64,000 bases of DNA from Nelumbo lutea (Eukaryota; Streptophyta; Magnoliopsida; Proteales; Nelumbonaceae). The stretch is from positions 655,488-719,487 of the forward strand of contig JAKGHH010000003.1 in NCBI GenBank assembly GCA_022828595.1. Direction: 5' to 3'. This document shows positions 11,569 to 24,744 of the stretch, piece after piece. The notes under the pieces are model-generated. The model ran no database searches, was not told where the DNA came from, and was given only the letters and a program-made list of their open reading frames with translations. The translations under genes and the position numbers were made by a program. Every line of letters begins with the position of its first letter. Positions within the stretch are counted from its first letter, which is position 1.

Positions 11569-12104
11569 CCCAAAAAACAGTCCGATGAGTGATTGGATAC
11601 GACGCCCGATACCCGATACCCGATACCCGATATTCTGATACTATAATACTAGGCCGTGCCAAATAACCCACCAGAAACCTGCTTCTAGGGTTGCCGTTTA
11701 TTTGCTCAAATCCTCAAACTAAAATCGAGTGTCAGCGGCAGACGACGACATGAGTTAATGATAAAGAACCATCGGTCGTCGTCATCGATCATCGTCTGAT
11801 TCAACCCAGAACGGTAGAGGTAGTACCGTCAGAGCCATATTGGCTCCCTACAACTTGGTTGTGAACTTTGGATCAAGAGTAGTAAAGAAAAAGGGGACGA
11901 AGAAGCTCATCTAGCGAGCGTACAAAAGACCTAGAGGAAAGAGAGAAGAAGCTCATCGATGGACTAGGGTTTCGTTCTCTCCATTCTTCGAGGACGGGTT
12001 CGTAGTGATCATTGTTGTAATAGTAACACGGTAACACCATCAATAAAACTTACAAAAACTGTTAACAGTATATTGCTTTGCAATTATAATAAAAAAAAAG
12101 AATA
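11569..12104 (+). promoter_or_regulatory. Presumed promoter/5' leader region of the CK2 beta gene
   Basis: Contains a short tandem run of CCCGATA units (11605-11632) and two AGGGTT motifs (11685 and 11966), the reverse complement of the telo-box seen before many plant housekeeping genes. ATG-GAC-TAG at 11959-11967 would be a two-codon upstream ORF if transcribed. The transcription start cannot be placed from sequence alone, and a non-coding first exon is possible. Confidence 0.35.
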
Positions 12105-15100
12105 ATGATAAAAAACACGGCATCTTCTCGCGGTGTGGCCACGAGGTCTAACCTGAACAGTAGCCGTACCAGTACCGGAATCGATATCTCTAAACCTTTG
12201 AAAATCGCTTCGACCGCTGTGGCAGATGGGCGCTCTGGCATGGTTTCCAAGAAACGGCCGGAAGGCGCTTCGACTTCGGCCCCTAAGAGCAAAGAGACCA
12301 AGCTCAGTGCTCAATCTCCTCCAGGTACTTTCTCCATCCATTTTTTTTTTTGACATGTGTGAGTTGTACACTAGGTGCACATTTATGTGGAAAAGCAACT
12401 GTGTAGTTGTGCTTAGCTGTGCATGTTTTTTGTGTACTAGAGTTTCAGACGTGTTCTTGGTCTTCTCAGTATGATAAATATGTTTCTGTCGAAGTTTTTC
12501 TTTTTGGTAGATTTGTTCGTGACATCTTGCCATTATGCATTTTATTTGGTTACAGTTATGTTGAGTCAGTTTATGTGATGCTTTCTTTCTTGCATAGGTT
12601 GTATGGTGCGTTTTGGAGGGTTAAAGGGCTAGGGCTTTGATTTGGTATGTTTCATTAGTCCTGGGGTTTTGATCAATTGGTGTTAGATCTGCCTAGACTT
12701 AAGTGAGTAGCACCATGGCTTCAAGTCACTGGATGGGCTACTTGAGAGTTACGTGTGAATGGATGCCTAGAGGCTAGAGTAGAGTAAAAGCTAGCACATA
12801 TCAAGTACGAGAGTGAGAATTATCCTGAGCGAGGGTTGTTGAGACATTGCTAGTGGTAAGTTACAATCGCAAAGGATTAAAGGGCCTGATTTGGTTCTCA
12901 TTAATCGGTGTTAGAGCCTATCTCACATCTCGGGTTTGAATCATGAAGAAGGGCTGAAGTGGTTTTTTGGAGTAGAGTGAAAGCCATAGCTGAAAAAATG
13001 CGAGCTGCCTGGAGTTAGAGCTAACATGGGTTAAAATGATCCTTTTTTTCTGTAATAAAAATTTCTATTTACTACAAAAAATGTGATTGAGTAATGGAAA
13101 AAGGTTAGATTAAAGAAAGCCTACATGGAGCAGGGTGAAAACTTCCTCGTGGAAAATTTATCAAAAAAAAAAAACCTGTTCGAAAAGGATATTTGCCAGT
13201 TGCCACTGGAGTGAGAACCACACACAGTGAGTTGTCAAGACATTGATTACAGGACATGGTATTTTATGGACACAAGTGGATAAAAGGGCCTGGTTTAATT
13301 TTTACAGGGCATGGTATTTTATGGATACAAATGGATAAAAGGGTCTGATTTAATTTTTATTAGTCCTAGGTTGTTTCTTGTATTTGTTGGTTTGAATCAG
13401 TTAATATTGGAAAACTCCATGTTTAGAATTTGAATCACAAAAAAGAAAAAAACTACCTGATAGATGGGCTACTTGAAGCTGTTGCATGGAAAGGGTAACC
13501 AGTTGCCAAACTGAGTGCTTCCAGAGAGCTATAGTATAGCATGGAATTGATAATTTGAATTTTGGAAGAAGGGCCAGAAATGCCAATCAATAGGTAAAAT
13601 GAGGCGTCATAATATCAGCTACCAAGCATGGTAGTATAATATGGCTCAAAAGGATTAAAGGGCATTATTTGAATCAGTTATAGGTATTTCTCTAAGCTAT
13701 AGGTAGTGTTCCTATAATTATTTTGGGTACAAAGGAAATAAGGTCAATCAGATCTCGGAAAACAACATCCAGAACTATAAGCTAATGCCAGATAAGCCAT
13801 AGCCCAGCAAGGAGATGATAGCGTGTCAGCACTGTGACCTTGATTGGTGAGCCAATCTACCACCTGGTTACACTCTGTATTAATGTGAGAGTATGAGATT
13901 GTTATGTTCTCTATTGATAAAAAAAGATTGTTATCTTCTCCTCCAGTTAAATTTTCATGCACTCGGCGAAGCACCTCCATGAAGCTTCAAACGAACCACA
14001 CAACTTCCATAGTGACTTTGGAATCTCCTTCGATGATGAATTGACCAGTGATTTAAAAGGCATGCCTTAGGTGCGCCTAGGCGGACAGGTGAGGCACATT
14101 TTAGGGTAGGCGCCTCGCCCAAGGTCTTAAATTCTTAGTCCCTATTTGGTGATGTTGTTCATTCATTCGTCCTACTAAAGTATCTTCTTAAAAAGTAATT
14201 AAAATTATAAAATCATTATTTTTTTTGTGTGAGAACTAAGAATTTAAGATCTTAACATGGACTTGTTGGGGCTTGCCTTGAAGTGGATTGTAGAATCAGG
14301 AATGTAATATGTTTTACATCACATTAGATACTTTAAGTAATGCAATTGAGGAAAAAAATAGATTGTGGGTTTTACATGCTTGAAAATGTTTTATATGTTT
14401 GATTTTATTTTTAAATTCACATTTGAATATGCTTTACATGTTATGTTTATGTGTTTTAATTTTAGGTAATAGGTTTTTTAAAACATTTATTTTAAAGTTT
14501 AAAGTTTATATTTTTTATTAATAGTATACTTAACATTTTTTTACTTTTTTTTTAATTTTCGCCCTTGTTTCAAAAAGGCGTGTGCCTTGCACCTCAGGTG
14601 CAAATTGACCCCTGTGCCTTTTTTGCGCTTTGCGCTTTTAAGACACTGGAATTGACTTCCACTCATAGATTTAACTACTTCGTGGGCCTCAAGGCCCACC
14701 TCATTTTGGCCACCATTATACTAGTGATAGCAATGGGTCCTTTGGCCCGTTGTATGATTTCTCTCCTATGGTTTCTTACCACATACCTATAGGCACAGTT
14801 GCCATCCTCTCTCCTAGATGCGTCAATATTTATTTTGATTTGACCAGGGTTGGGAGGGTTCCACCCGATCCATATTCTATAGTATTTTTGGATCCTTCCT
14901 CTCATTGCCATTTTGTATTTTTGAGTATGTAAGTAATCTCTTGAGCTTTCTAGGGCCTTTTTAATTGTTTTTGGAGGCCTAAATTCCTTGTTATTAAAGA
15001 TCTTCTATGCTTCCAAATATACCTGAAAATAAAAGCAATGTTTTTCCCATGGATAGTGGTATGTCTTGTCCTGTTTTTACTAGAAATTCTATCAACTATT

Positions 15101-18100
15101 CTTTGATTGTAGTTTGATTACCTGAAGGGGGTGATAATATATCATCAACTAGCATACAAACTTGACCTGCTGCCTGGTGATGGATAAAGAGGTGGTTTAT
15201 GTCTTCCATCTTTCCCCAAAACTTGCACTCTAGGTCATAGTTGAATCCTCTATCAAATAGTTTCTTTTTTGTAGGGAGCTTATCTCTTAGGGTTAGGCCA
15301 CATAAATATTTTGATTCTTGGGGGGCATTGAATTCTGTTTATTCTCATGCTTATTTTCTAGATAGTTTCCTGTTCCTGTTCCTTATTTATAAAATCATAG
15401 GCTGATATAACCAAAAAGGTTCCTTTTGGATTTAGACCGCATACCATATCATCTTCCTTTTTCACTCAAGGGCAACACTAATTTTTGAAAATTTTCCTAT
15501 TTTCCTTAGGGAATAGTAAACCTATTTTCTCCATATCCCATTCCCTCATTGGATTTTTGATAATTGCCTCAACTTAGTCTGATTTGACTGGTTCGTACTA
15601 CTCTTAACCCAATAGAATCTACCGAGGATGTGTTTGTAGCCCATCATTCCGTCCATAGGTTATATGTCTTTCCATATCCTATTGTCCAAGACACAAACTG
15701 CTTTATCTTTTCTCTTTGTTTGCATATGCCTTTCCACACCCATGGAGCTAATTTTCGAACCGAGGCTTGTAGGAAGTTCTGATTTTTTAAATATTTTTTC
15801 CTTACAATTTTGACCCATCGATTATCATCTTCCTTCATTGCTTTTCCATCCAAGCTTCATAAGATTTGCACTATTGATGGCTTCCATTTTTTTTTATTCC
15901 TAGACCACAATTTGGTTTTGACACACACACTACATCCCATTTGGCTAGGTAAAAAGGCTTCTTTTCTTTTTTCTTCCTCCATAACTTTTTTATAGTTTTT
16001 CAATCTCCTTTATGTTATTTTTGGGGAATTCGAAAAGGCTTATTTGGTTGTCCCTATAATTAAATGAAGAAAAATTGCCTGTTGGTTTTTGCTGACTTTA
16101 TTCCTCTGAATAAATAAGTTGGCTTTTCTTTAATTTCTTTTTTATTACTTCTGTTATGATCTGTGAAGAAAACTTTTATTTCCAAACCTCATCTTTTAGT
16201 TAGTATTTGTAGATGGAATTTGGATGGGATTTTAGGCCTTCAGATTCAACATTTGTAATAGTTGTTTTTTGTAGTTTTCTTTTATGATCAAATGGAAAGA
16301 AATGCATAGTTCTTTAACTTTTACGAAAAACAAACTAGAAGATCATTAATCATAATACTATATGCTACCTGCTTTTCAGCAATCCAATGATTCCTAGTCT
16401 TTAGGCAGTTGTTAAATTATTATTTTTTGTTATGATTAATATTTCTTAATTTTTAACATGTTTCATCTGTTATCTTTGCTTCTTTGAAGAGCTATCAGAT
16501 ACAGAAAGTGAGGAGACAGAACTTAGTAGTTCCAATGGAGAGGAGTCATCTTGGATCTCTTGGTATTGTGGGCTTAGAGGAAATGAACTCCTTTGTGAAG
16601 TTGATGAGGACTATATACAGGATGATTTCAACTTGTGTGGACTTCAAGGACAAGTACCTTATTATGACCATGCATTGGACATGATTTTGGATAATGATTC
16701 TTTGAGTGGTATGGTTTTTCTATACAATCTTCCCTAGCTATTTTTCTTTTCTATCTTTTTCACTCACCCTCCCCACGAGTCTCCACTTTATCATCTTTAG
16801 GTGTTGGAACAAGTTAAGCAATGTTTCAATCTTATATAAAGTTAGTAACTAACAATGGTTTTGCTATGAAGTAATGGAAATGGTCCTTTTTTTCAACATC
16901 CGGATTTTCCCTTCTTTTTTTTTTGGTATAATGGGGCAATTTGATGCCTTTTGGGTTTTAAGAATGTGCATGTGGGCTCTAAACATTTGAAATTGCTGTG
17001 GAACCTCTACCGTTGGTACCACTTATTGTGTCTTTGCTCATCTCTAAACATTACCTGTTCCTTGCATTGGGAATCTTTTTATCTTTGGGAAAACATTTTA
17101 CAGGTGAGTTGGATGGCGAAGAACACAGTGAGATTGAATCTGCAGCAGAGTTATTATATGGCCTCATACATGCCCGCTATATCTTAACCAATAAAGGATT
17201 AAATGCTATGGTAAGGTTTCACTTCTGATGGCATTGTTTAGAGATTGTTGACTTTATTAGGTGCATTTTATTTTGGTTACAAACTTGTATCTGCAGCATG
17301 AGAAATACAAGAGGGTGGATTTTGGACGGTGCCCTCGGGTTTTTTGTGCAGGGCAGCCATGCTTGCCTGTTGGCACATCGGATATTCCTCGTAATGGCTC
17401 TGTGAAGATCTATTGCCCAAAATGTGAAGATCTGTACTTTCCTAGGTGCAAATATCAGGGTAGTATCCTTTATTTAGATGTTTAAAATTCAGCACTATTA
17501 CTTTTTGATGGACAAATTTGGCACCATTAAAACATAGATACATACAAGCCCTTTTATCTAGATAAAACTTATATGGATCATATAACTCTTGTTTTCATAT
17601 ATTATTTACATATACATCTATTTTTGTGTATTCATACATGTATACATACTTACGAGTGCATACACATATATCAGTACATGCATATTCACACATATCTGGT
17701 TCACTTAGATAATTTTTTCTTCAAGAAGGTATATTGTGCATTTTATTACTTCAAAAAAAGTATGGGAATGTACATCATTCATATACATCATGGGAATGTG
17801 AAGCGGAAAAAAGTGACAACTATAGTTGAGCTTATCTATGTACGGACACAAAAAAGAGAGTTACTGGGTAAATGTCTTCTTGGATCAAGTAATGTGAGAG
17901 ATAGCTGGAAGAAATGAAGAGAATAAATCGTTTAGAGGAAATGAGAGAATAGGTTACATGATTCCTATTCCTCTTTATTTACTCAAAAACATATATTTAA
18001 ATTATAAAATATACCCATGTTAAGGTGTTTTATATTCCTATACTATAGTCTCAAATGCATCATGCAACTCTCCCCCTTTGATTGGAGCATAATTGTCATA

Positions 18101-21100
18101 TATACCCAGCAATAGTATACAGATTGGACTTTACAATCACTTCGGTTATATTTGGTAACTGATCCTCTGTAGGTTAGCAAAGTTCCCCAGTTCAGCCTTC
18201 TCACATGTGTGGTGTGATATTCCTATCCACATCAATGTGTTCAATTCTCTCTTTTTGAATTGGATTGTGGGCAATGCTTATACTATTGGACACTCAAGTT
18301 TGTGGAGAAGTGTCTTCAAGCAGAGAAACTCACAGGTCCATGTACAATGGTATGATACTTTACCTTAAAAGTAGATCCAACCACACCGGATTGTTTGTTA
18401 CTCTTCTAGAGGCTAGATTTCCTTCCACTAGTGTAGAATGCCCAGAAGTTGACCTTTTGTTAGTAACTAAGCCTCTTCAATCTAATATGAATTGGCCTCA
18501 ACCTTCATGTGTCCATTCTTTCAAAATATTGAGAAGACTAGACCTTGGAGAACGACTTAACTAGCTAACTACTCCAATGTCATATGGAATATCTGGTTTG
18601 GATGGCTAATAAAAAAAATCTGGTTTGGATAGAGATATATTTGCTTCTGTACCATGTGTTGAAACATACTGACATCATGTAGTGCTCACCTTATTGATCA
18701 TTCAATTTCAGATACCTTTTTTTCCCATAGGTGTATCTTCTATCTTGGAAACAAATTTCCTTTTTTTTTTTAAAAAGAAGATCAAGGGTGTATTTATGCT
18801 GAACAATGAAAACACCTTCCTTAGACCTTGCCACCTTAATATCAATAAAATGTACCTATGACCCTGTTTGTTTGTAGTGCAACTTCATTTGAACTGGAAA
18901 TGAAGTATGGGAGTCCAAATGAGCTTGATTACAAATTCTAGTTTACTTTTGTTTCCTTTTTTTTCATATATTAGATGAAATACAATAAGACCTGTATCAA
19001 AGTTTAATAAAACCTGGAGTAAAAGTGAACCAGAATTTTCACTCCCATTTATTTGTACTAGTGCAAATAATGTTGCATTGAGCCTAATGTTGTTAATCCT
19101 TTTTGCAATTACCTTAGTGTGTTAGTAGTAGATGTTGGAGTCTATTATTACTGTATATAAAATTTGTATACAATCTCTGCATGTGTATATGTTATTGGGG
19201 TATGGTATTAGAAGATTTACAGAATGAAGGAAGCTTGTGGAATGACAGTTTGGAGAATAGAAATGGAGGTTAATGGGTTGATGTGGGTGGAGGAATGGCA
19301 TAAAACTGAATGCCTAAGGGGTGCAACTTGGGTAAGCTTGGGTTAGGCATATGTTAAAATTTGAAAGGGCTTGGTCTGAGGGCCTGGGTCTAGTGTAGTG
19401 GAGTTTCTTTAAATTGGGTAACCAATTTGCTGGACCCTTTCGAATGAGTTGCGTAATGGCTCAGAGAATGAGGTGGGGACATAATGGAGTCTCACAAAAT
19501 GAGTAAAGTGAATCCATGGCATGGAACCAAAGGTTCCGAAATAGATTGAAATAAAGAACTTATTGACTGGCGGTGCCAACTTATATTATTATATATAGGG
19601 CGACCATAATTAAAAGGGAAAAGACCCTTATGCCCCTACTTAAGTTAGAGTACATAAACAATGATAAAAGACTACCTTAACCCGACCAAACAAACCCTAA
19701 CTCAGTAGAATACAAACATAAAAAATAAAATAAACATTCCAACATTCGTCCTCAAGTTGGGACGCAGATGTCAATCATGCCCAATTTGTCACACAAATTA
19801 TTATGCTGCACACTTCTCCGCTCACAAGTTTTCTGTCATACCCACTGGTAGATTTTCTGTCATCAACTGCCCTTGCCCAATCAACATCTATATACACCTC
19901 CACCTTGAAAGTCCATGTTTTTGGAATAGCAAACCAGCTCTTGGGATCTTCTTGAGGTATCTAAGGATCCTTTTTTGCAGCTTCAAAATAAGTTGTCTTA
20001 GGGTTATGCATGAACTGACTAAGGACACCCACTGTATAGGCGCTATCAGGTCTGGTCCTAGACAAATATAAGAGTCTCCCTACAAATCCCTGGAACTTTT
20101 TAACATCTTTTAAAAACTCCCCCTAACTGTCTTCTAGCTGATGGTTAGGTTCAATGGGTTAATTAATTGGCTTCACTTCTAACTTGCTTGCATCCTCTAA
20201 TAGATCTAGTACTTATTTCCTTTGGGAAATAAAGATGCCCTTTTGAGAGCAAGTTACTTCAATCCCAAGGAAATACCGTAAGGGGCCAAGATCTTTCACC
20301 TCAAATTGAGTGGCTAGGAATTTCTTCAGCTTCTGTATTTCAGTCTTCCAATCTTCTGTGACCACTATGTCGTCAACATACACAATTAAAGCTGCAATTT
20401 TCTCTTCACCTTTCTTTACAGAGTATGATCTGATTGGCATTGTTTGAACTCCATCTGCTGTACAACTAAGTAAAACTTACTAAACTAGGCCCGAGGTGAT
20501 TGTTTCAAACCATATTATAAGTTTTTTAACCAACACACCTTATGCTCAGTACCTTTCGGCACAAAAGGCTGGAGGTTGAGGCATGTAAACCTCATTCTCT
20601 AGGTCACCATTCAAGAATGCATTTTTAACATCCAACTGGTGAAGTTCCCAATCAAGATTAGTTGCCAGTGAAAGGAGGATTCTAATCGAATTTATCTTGG
20701 CTACTGGAGCAAATATCTCTACATAGTTTACTCCATATACTTGCGTAAACCCTTTGACCACCAATCTAGCTTTGTACCTTTCTACCAAACCATTAGCCAT
20801 ATGCTTTACTGTGAATACCCACTTGCATCCCCATTGCTTCATATCTTTTAGGAAGATTTACCAACTCTCAGGTGCCATTTTTGTGCAAGGCATTAATTTC
20901 TTCTTTCATTGCATCTATCCATTCAGGTTTGGATAAAGCTTCTGCCACATTCTTAGGAACAGAAACACTGTCAACAAAGGAAAGGAACACGATATGAAGG
21001 TAAAACATGATCATAGGACACAAAGTGAGAGATAGAGTGATTAATAGTACAAGATCTAACACCCATTCTCTTAGCAATAGGAACATTAAGATCATTAATA

Positions 21101-24100
21101 ACAAGGGGATCACAATCAGGAGGATCTGCCTCTGGAGAGCTTGATGATGTTGGTTGCATAGTTTCAGTTTTCACGACTTTTGAACTCTACTAGCTCTTAT
21201 GGCGGCGAAGAAAGACACGAAATAGTGGAGGATCAGGAAGTGAAGGTAATTGAGTCTGAGCCTCCTCCTCAACCCTACTCTCCTAAGGAGAAATCGAGAA
21301 AAAAGATTGATTCTCAAAGGAGACATCCATGGAGATGTAGTACTTGTGTGAGATAGGATCATAGCAACGGTAACCCTTTTGAGATAAAGGGTAACCAAGG
21401 AACACAGAGAATGGCACGAGGATCAAACTTACAACGAATAAGAGACAAATCATGAACAAAGCATTGACACCCAAAGATACCCATTAAAATAGGGAACAAA
21501 GGAGCCATAGGAAACAAAAGTTGATAGGGGCCTTATACTCTAGCAACCGAGATAGTATACGGTTGATGATATGTGCAACACATAACAACATCCACCCAAA
21601 AGCGTTTTGGAACATTCATATGGAGTAATAAACCAAGAGCTACTTTGAGAAGATGATGAATTTTTCTTTCAGCGACACCGTTTTGTTGGGGTGTCCTAGC
21701 ACAAGAGCTTCGATGAAGAGATCCACACAAAGCAAAGAACTCTGTGAGATCACTGTGGAGGCACTCCATTGCGTTGTTCGACTGGAAGATATGAATCTCA
21801 GTTTGGAATTGAGTGAAAATCATGCGTTGAAAATCTTTCACAAATTTTGGTACATTATCTCTAGATTTAATAGAATAAACCCATGTATATCTGGAGTAGT
21901 CATCAATCAAAGTAATGAAATACTTATATCTAGTCTCAGAAGGTAGAGTAACAGGGCCCCAAACATCAGAATAGACAATATGAAAAGGAAATTCAGATCT
22001 TTTATTTCTTAAAAGAAAAGAATTTCTACAATGTTTGCTCAATTGACATGTCTGACACTACAAGTCACTAACTAACAAAAGCTTAAATAGCTTAGGAAAC
22101 ATAAGTTTTAAAGACTCAAACGAAAGATGACTAAGACGATTATGCCACAAGTAGGCATGACTCTCACTAGATGAACCTAAGGACTTCGTAGCGCCACAAG
22201 GCCAACTTTATTCTCCAACACGTTGAGACCATCCACCATGCTTCCTCTACCAATTGTCTTCCCTGAGGCCAAATCTTGAAACACACACGAATAAGGAAAT
22301 AAAGGTCATTGAACAATTCTAGGAGTGAGTAATACTACTAATGGAAAGTAAATTGATAGGTAATTTAGGAACATTCAACACATTAGAGAGGGTAAGATCG
22401 AGAGGAAGGGAGATGGTTCCTTTACCGGCTATGGTGGAAAATGACCCATCAACTAGTCTCACCTTATCTCTCCTATAGAGGAGGTTATATGCCCGAAATA
22501 AATTTGACTTACCAGTCATGTGGTTTGAGGCTCTAGTGTCAATTATCCAAGGGGAATTAGATGTAGGGGATGACACATGGAAAGCAATAGCAGTGTTACC
22601 TGATGTAGACACAAAGGAGGTAGGGAAGGGGTAGGGCTAAAATCCACTTGATGAAGTGTCCTACCATATAATTCCAAATGGTCACGAAAGGAGTTGATGA
22701 TCTCTTCCTTGGGGTAAGAACCAGAGTGTCGCTCTTGGGGTACCATGGAACTAGTATCTTGAGATGCCACATTTGCTGAGTTATATTTCTTTTGACTCTA
22801 CTAAGTTAACTTCTTACTTGGATCTGATGTTGATTTCTTACTCAATTCCTGAGCCCATTTTGGTTTGCCATGAAAATCCCAACATGTCTCTTGTGTGCTT
22901 AGACTTTTGACAATGAGTGCACCAAAGCTTGTATTTGTCATACACTTGGTGTTTTAAAAGCGAAAAGCGCAAGGTGAGGTGCACACTTTTTTGAGGCAAG
23001 GCGCACAATTAAAAAAAGGCTAAAAAATAAAAAATTTATAAAACATAATATTAATAAAATATAAACTTAAGTTTTAAAAAACCTAATATCTAAAATTAAA
23101 ATAAATAAACATAATATGTAAAGCATATTCAAATGAGAATTTAAATATGAAATCAAACATATAAAACATTTTCAAGTGTATAAAACCCATAATCTCTTTT
23201 TTTTCTCAATTGCATCAAGTAGCTAATGTGACATATTACATTCCTAATTCTATGATCCGCCTTTGTGCCATGCCCCTCGAGGCAAGCCCAAAACCCTAAT
23301 ATGTAAAGTTTAATTCCCGTAGACCATTCAAGGTAGTTCAGTCCATCAAAGGGGATTATAGCCACGAGGAAACTCATATCCATCCCACCACTCATTCCAT
23401 TTTGACCTTCTGAAATTCCAGAAGTTGCAGAATTCTCAGAGTACATGATTCAAACACTTTTCAGATCCTACGCACACCTTATGATCCCTCCTAACACCAA
23501 AAACAATCTTAGTAACACACCAAAGAAGCAGCCGACATGCACACACTGCAATCTGGACACAATCTGAATACAAACCAGCTTTGATTTGTCCAAATTTAGG
23601 TTGATTTCAGTGTTGTACTGCCCTAACAGTCACACTCCACCAACTTCCAGACCATCCAGACACATTGATTACCAGGAGAGGTCATAAAACAGTACCGTCA
23701 CACCACAGGTTAAAAAACAGGCCATCCATGACCTACAGGTCTTGTATTTTCAGGTATGTGATCACAGGATCCATAAAAAAAGAGGTTAGAACCTCACAAC
23801 TTCTCTGACGACATTCAACATACTTGATTCATTTGTTTTTTCTTGGTACACGCTCAAGAGAAAAAAAAGGTAATAGAATAAGTTTGTACCAGTTGTAGGT
23901 AAGCCTTTCTGAACTCAGTTGAAGAAGACAACAAGATAAGGAAAGAGAGAACTTGTTCGATCTGCTCTCAGACCTAGTAGAACCGCTCTGATACTATATT
24001 AACAGAGTTAGAGAGGAGAAACAAGGAAGAAAAAGAGAAGGGAGAAGAGAAGAGAAGAGAAAGGTTTTGGAGTGAACTTACTGACCGGCGGTGCTAGCTT

Positions 24101-24711
24101 ATATTATTATATTGGGCGACCATAATTAAAAGGGAAAAGACCATACTTAAGTTAGTACATAAACAATGATAAAAACTATTTCAGCCCAACCAAACAGACA
24201 CTAACCCAGCAGAATACAAACATAAAAAATAAAATAAACACTCCAACAAGGTTTTACTTTGTTTCCTCTTTTTTTTTTTCATATACAGATGAAATACAAT
24301 AAGACCTGAATCAAAGTTAAGTAAAACTTGGAGTAAAAGTGAACCAGAATTTTCAATCCCATTTATTTGTACTAGTGCAAATAAAGTTGCACTGAGCCTA
24401 ATGTTGTTAATCCTTTTTGCACTTTGCTTAGTGTGTTAGTAGTAGCTGTTGGAGTCTATTATTAGTGTATATAAGATTTGTATAAAATCTCTGCTTGTGT
24501 ATATGTTATTGGGGTATGGCATTAGAAGATTTACAAAATGAAGGAAGCTTGTGGAATGGCAGTTTGGAGAATAGAAATGGAGGTTAATGGATTGATGTGG
24601 GTGGAGGAATGGCATAGAAGTGAATGCCCAAGGGGTGCAACTTCGGTTAGCCTGGGTTAGGCATATTTTAAAGTTTGAAAGGGCTTGGTCTGAGGGCCTG
24701 GGTCTAGGGTG

Positions 24712-24744
<33 letters not shown>

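Larger units (their letters stand above)
19545..24248 (-). mobile_element. Ty1/copia retrotransposon, antisense in CK2 beta intron 4
   Basis: On the minus strand the order is 5' LTR (24248-24003), primer binding site, gag, protease, integrase, reverse transcriptase, RNase H, 3' LTR (19745-19545). The integrase-before-RT order defines copia. LTRs start TGTTGGAGTG and TGTTGGAATG. Every ORF is broken and a hAT miniature element interrupts the gag region, so it is defective. Confidence 0.85.
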
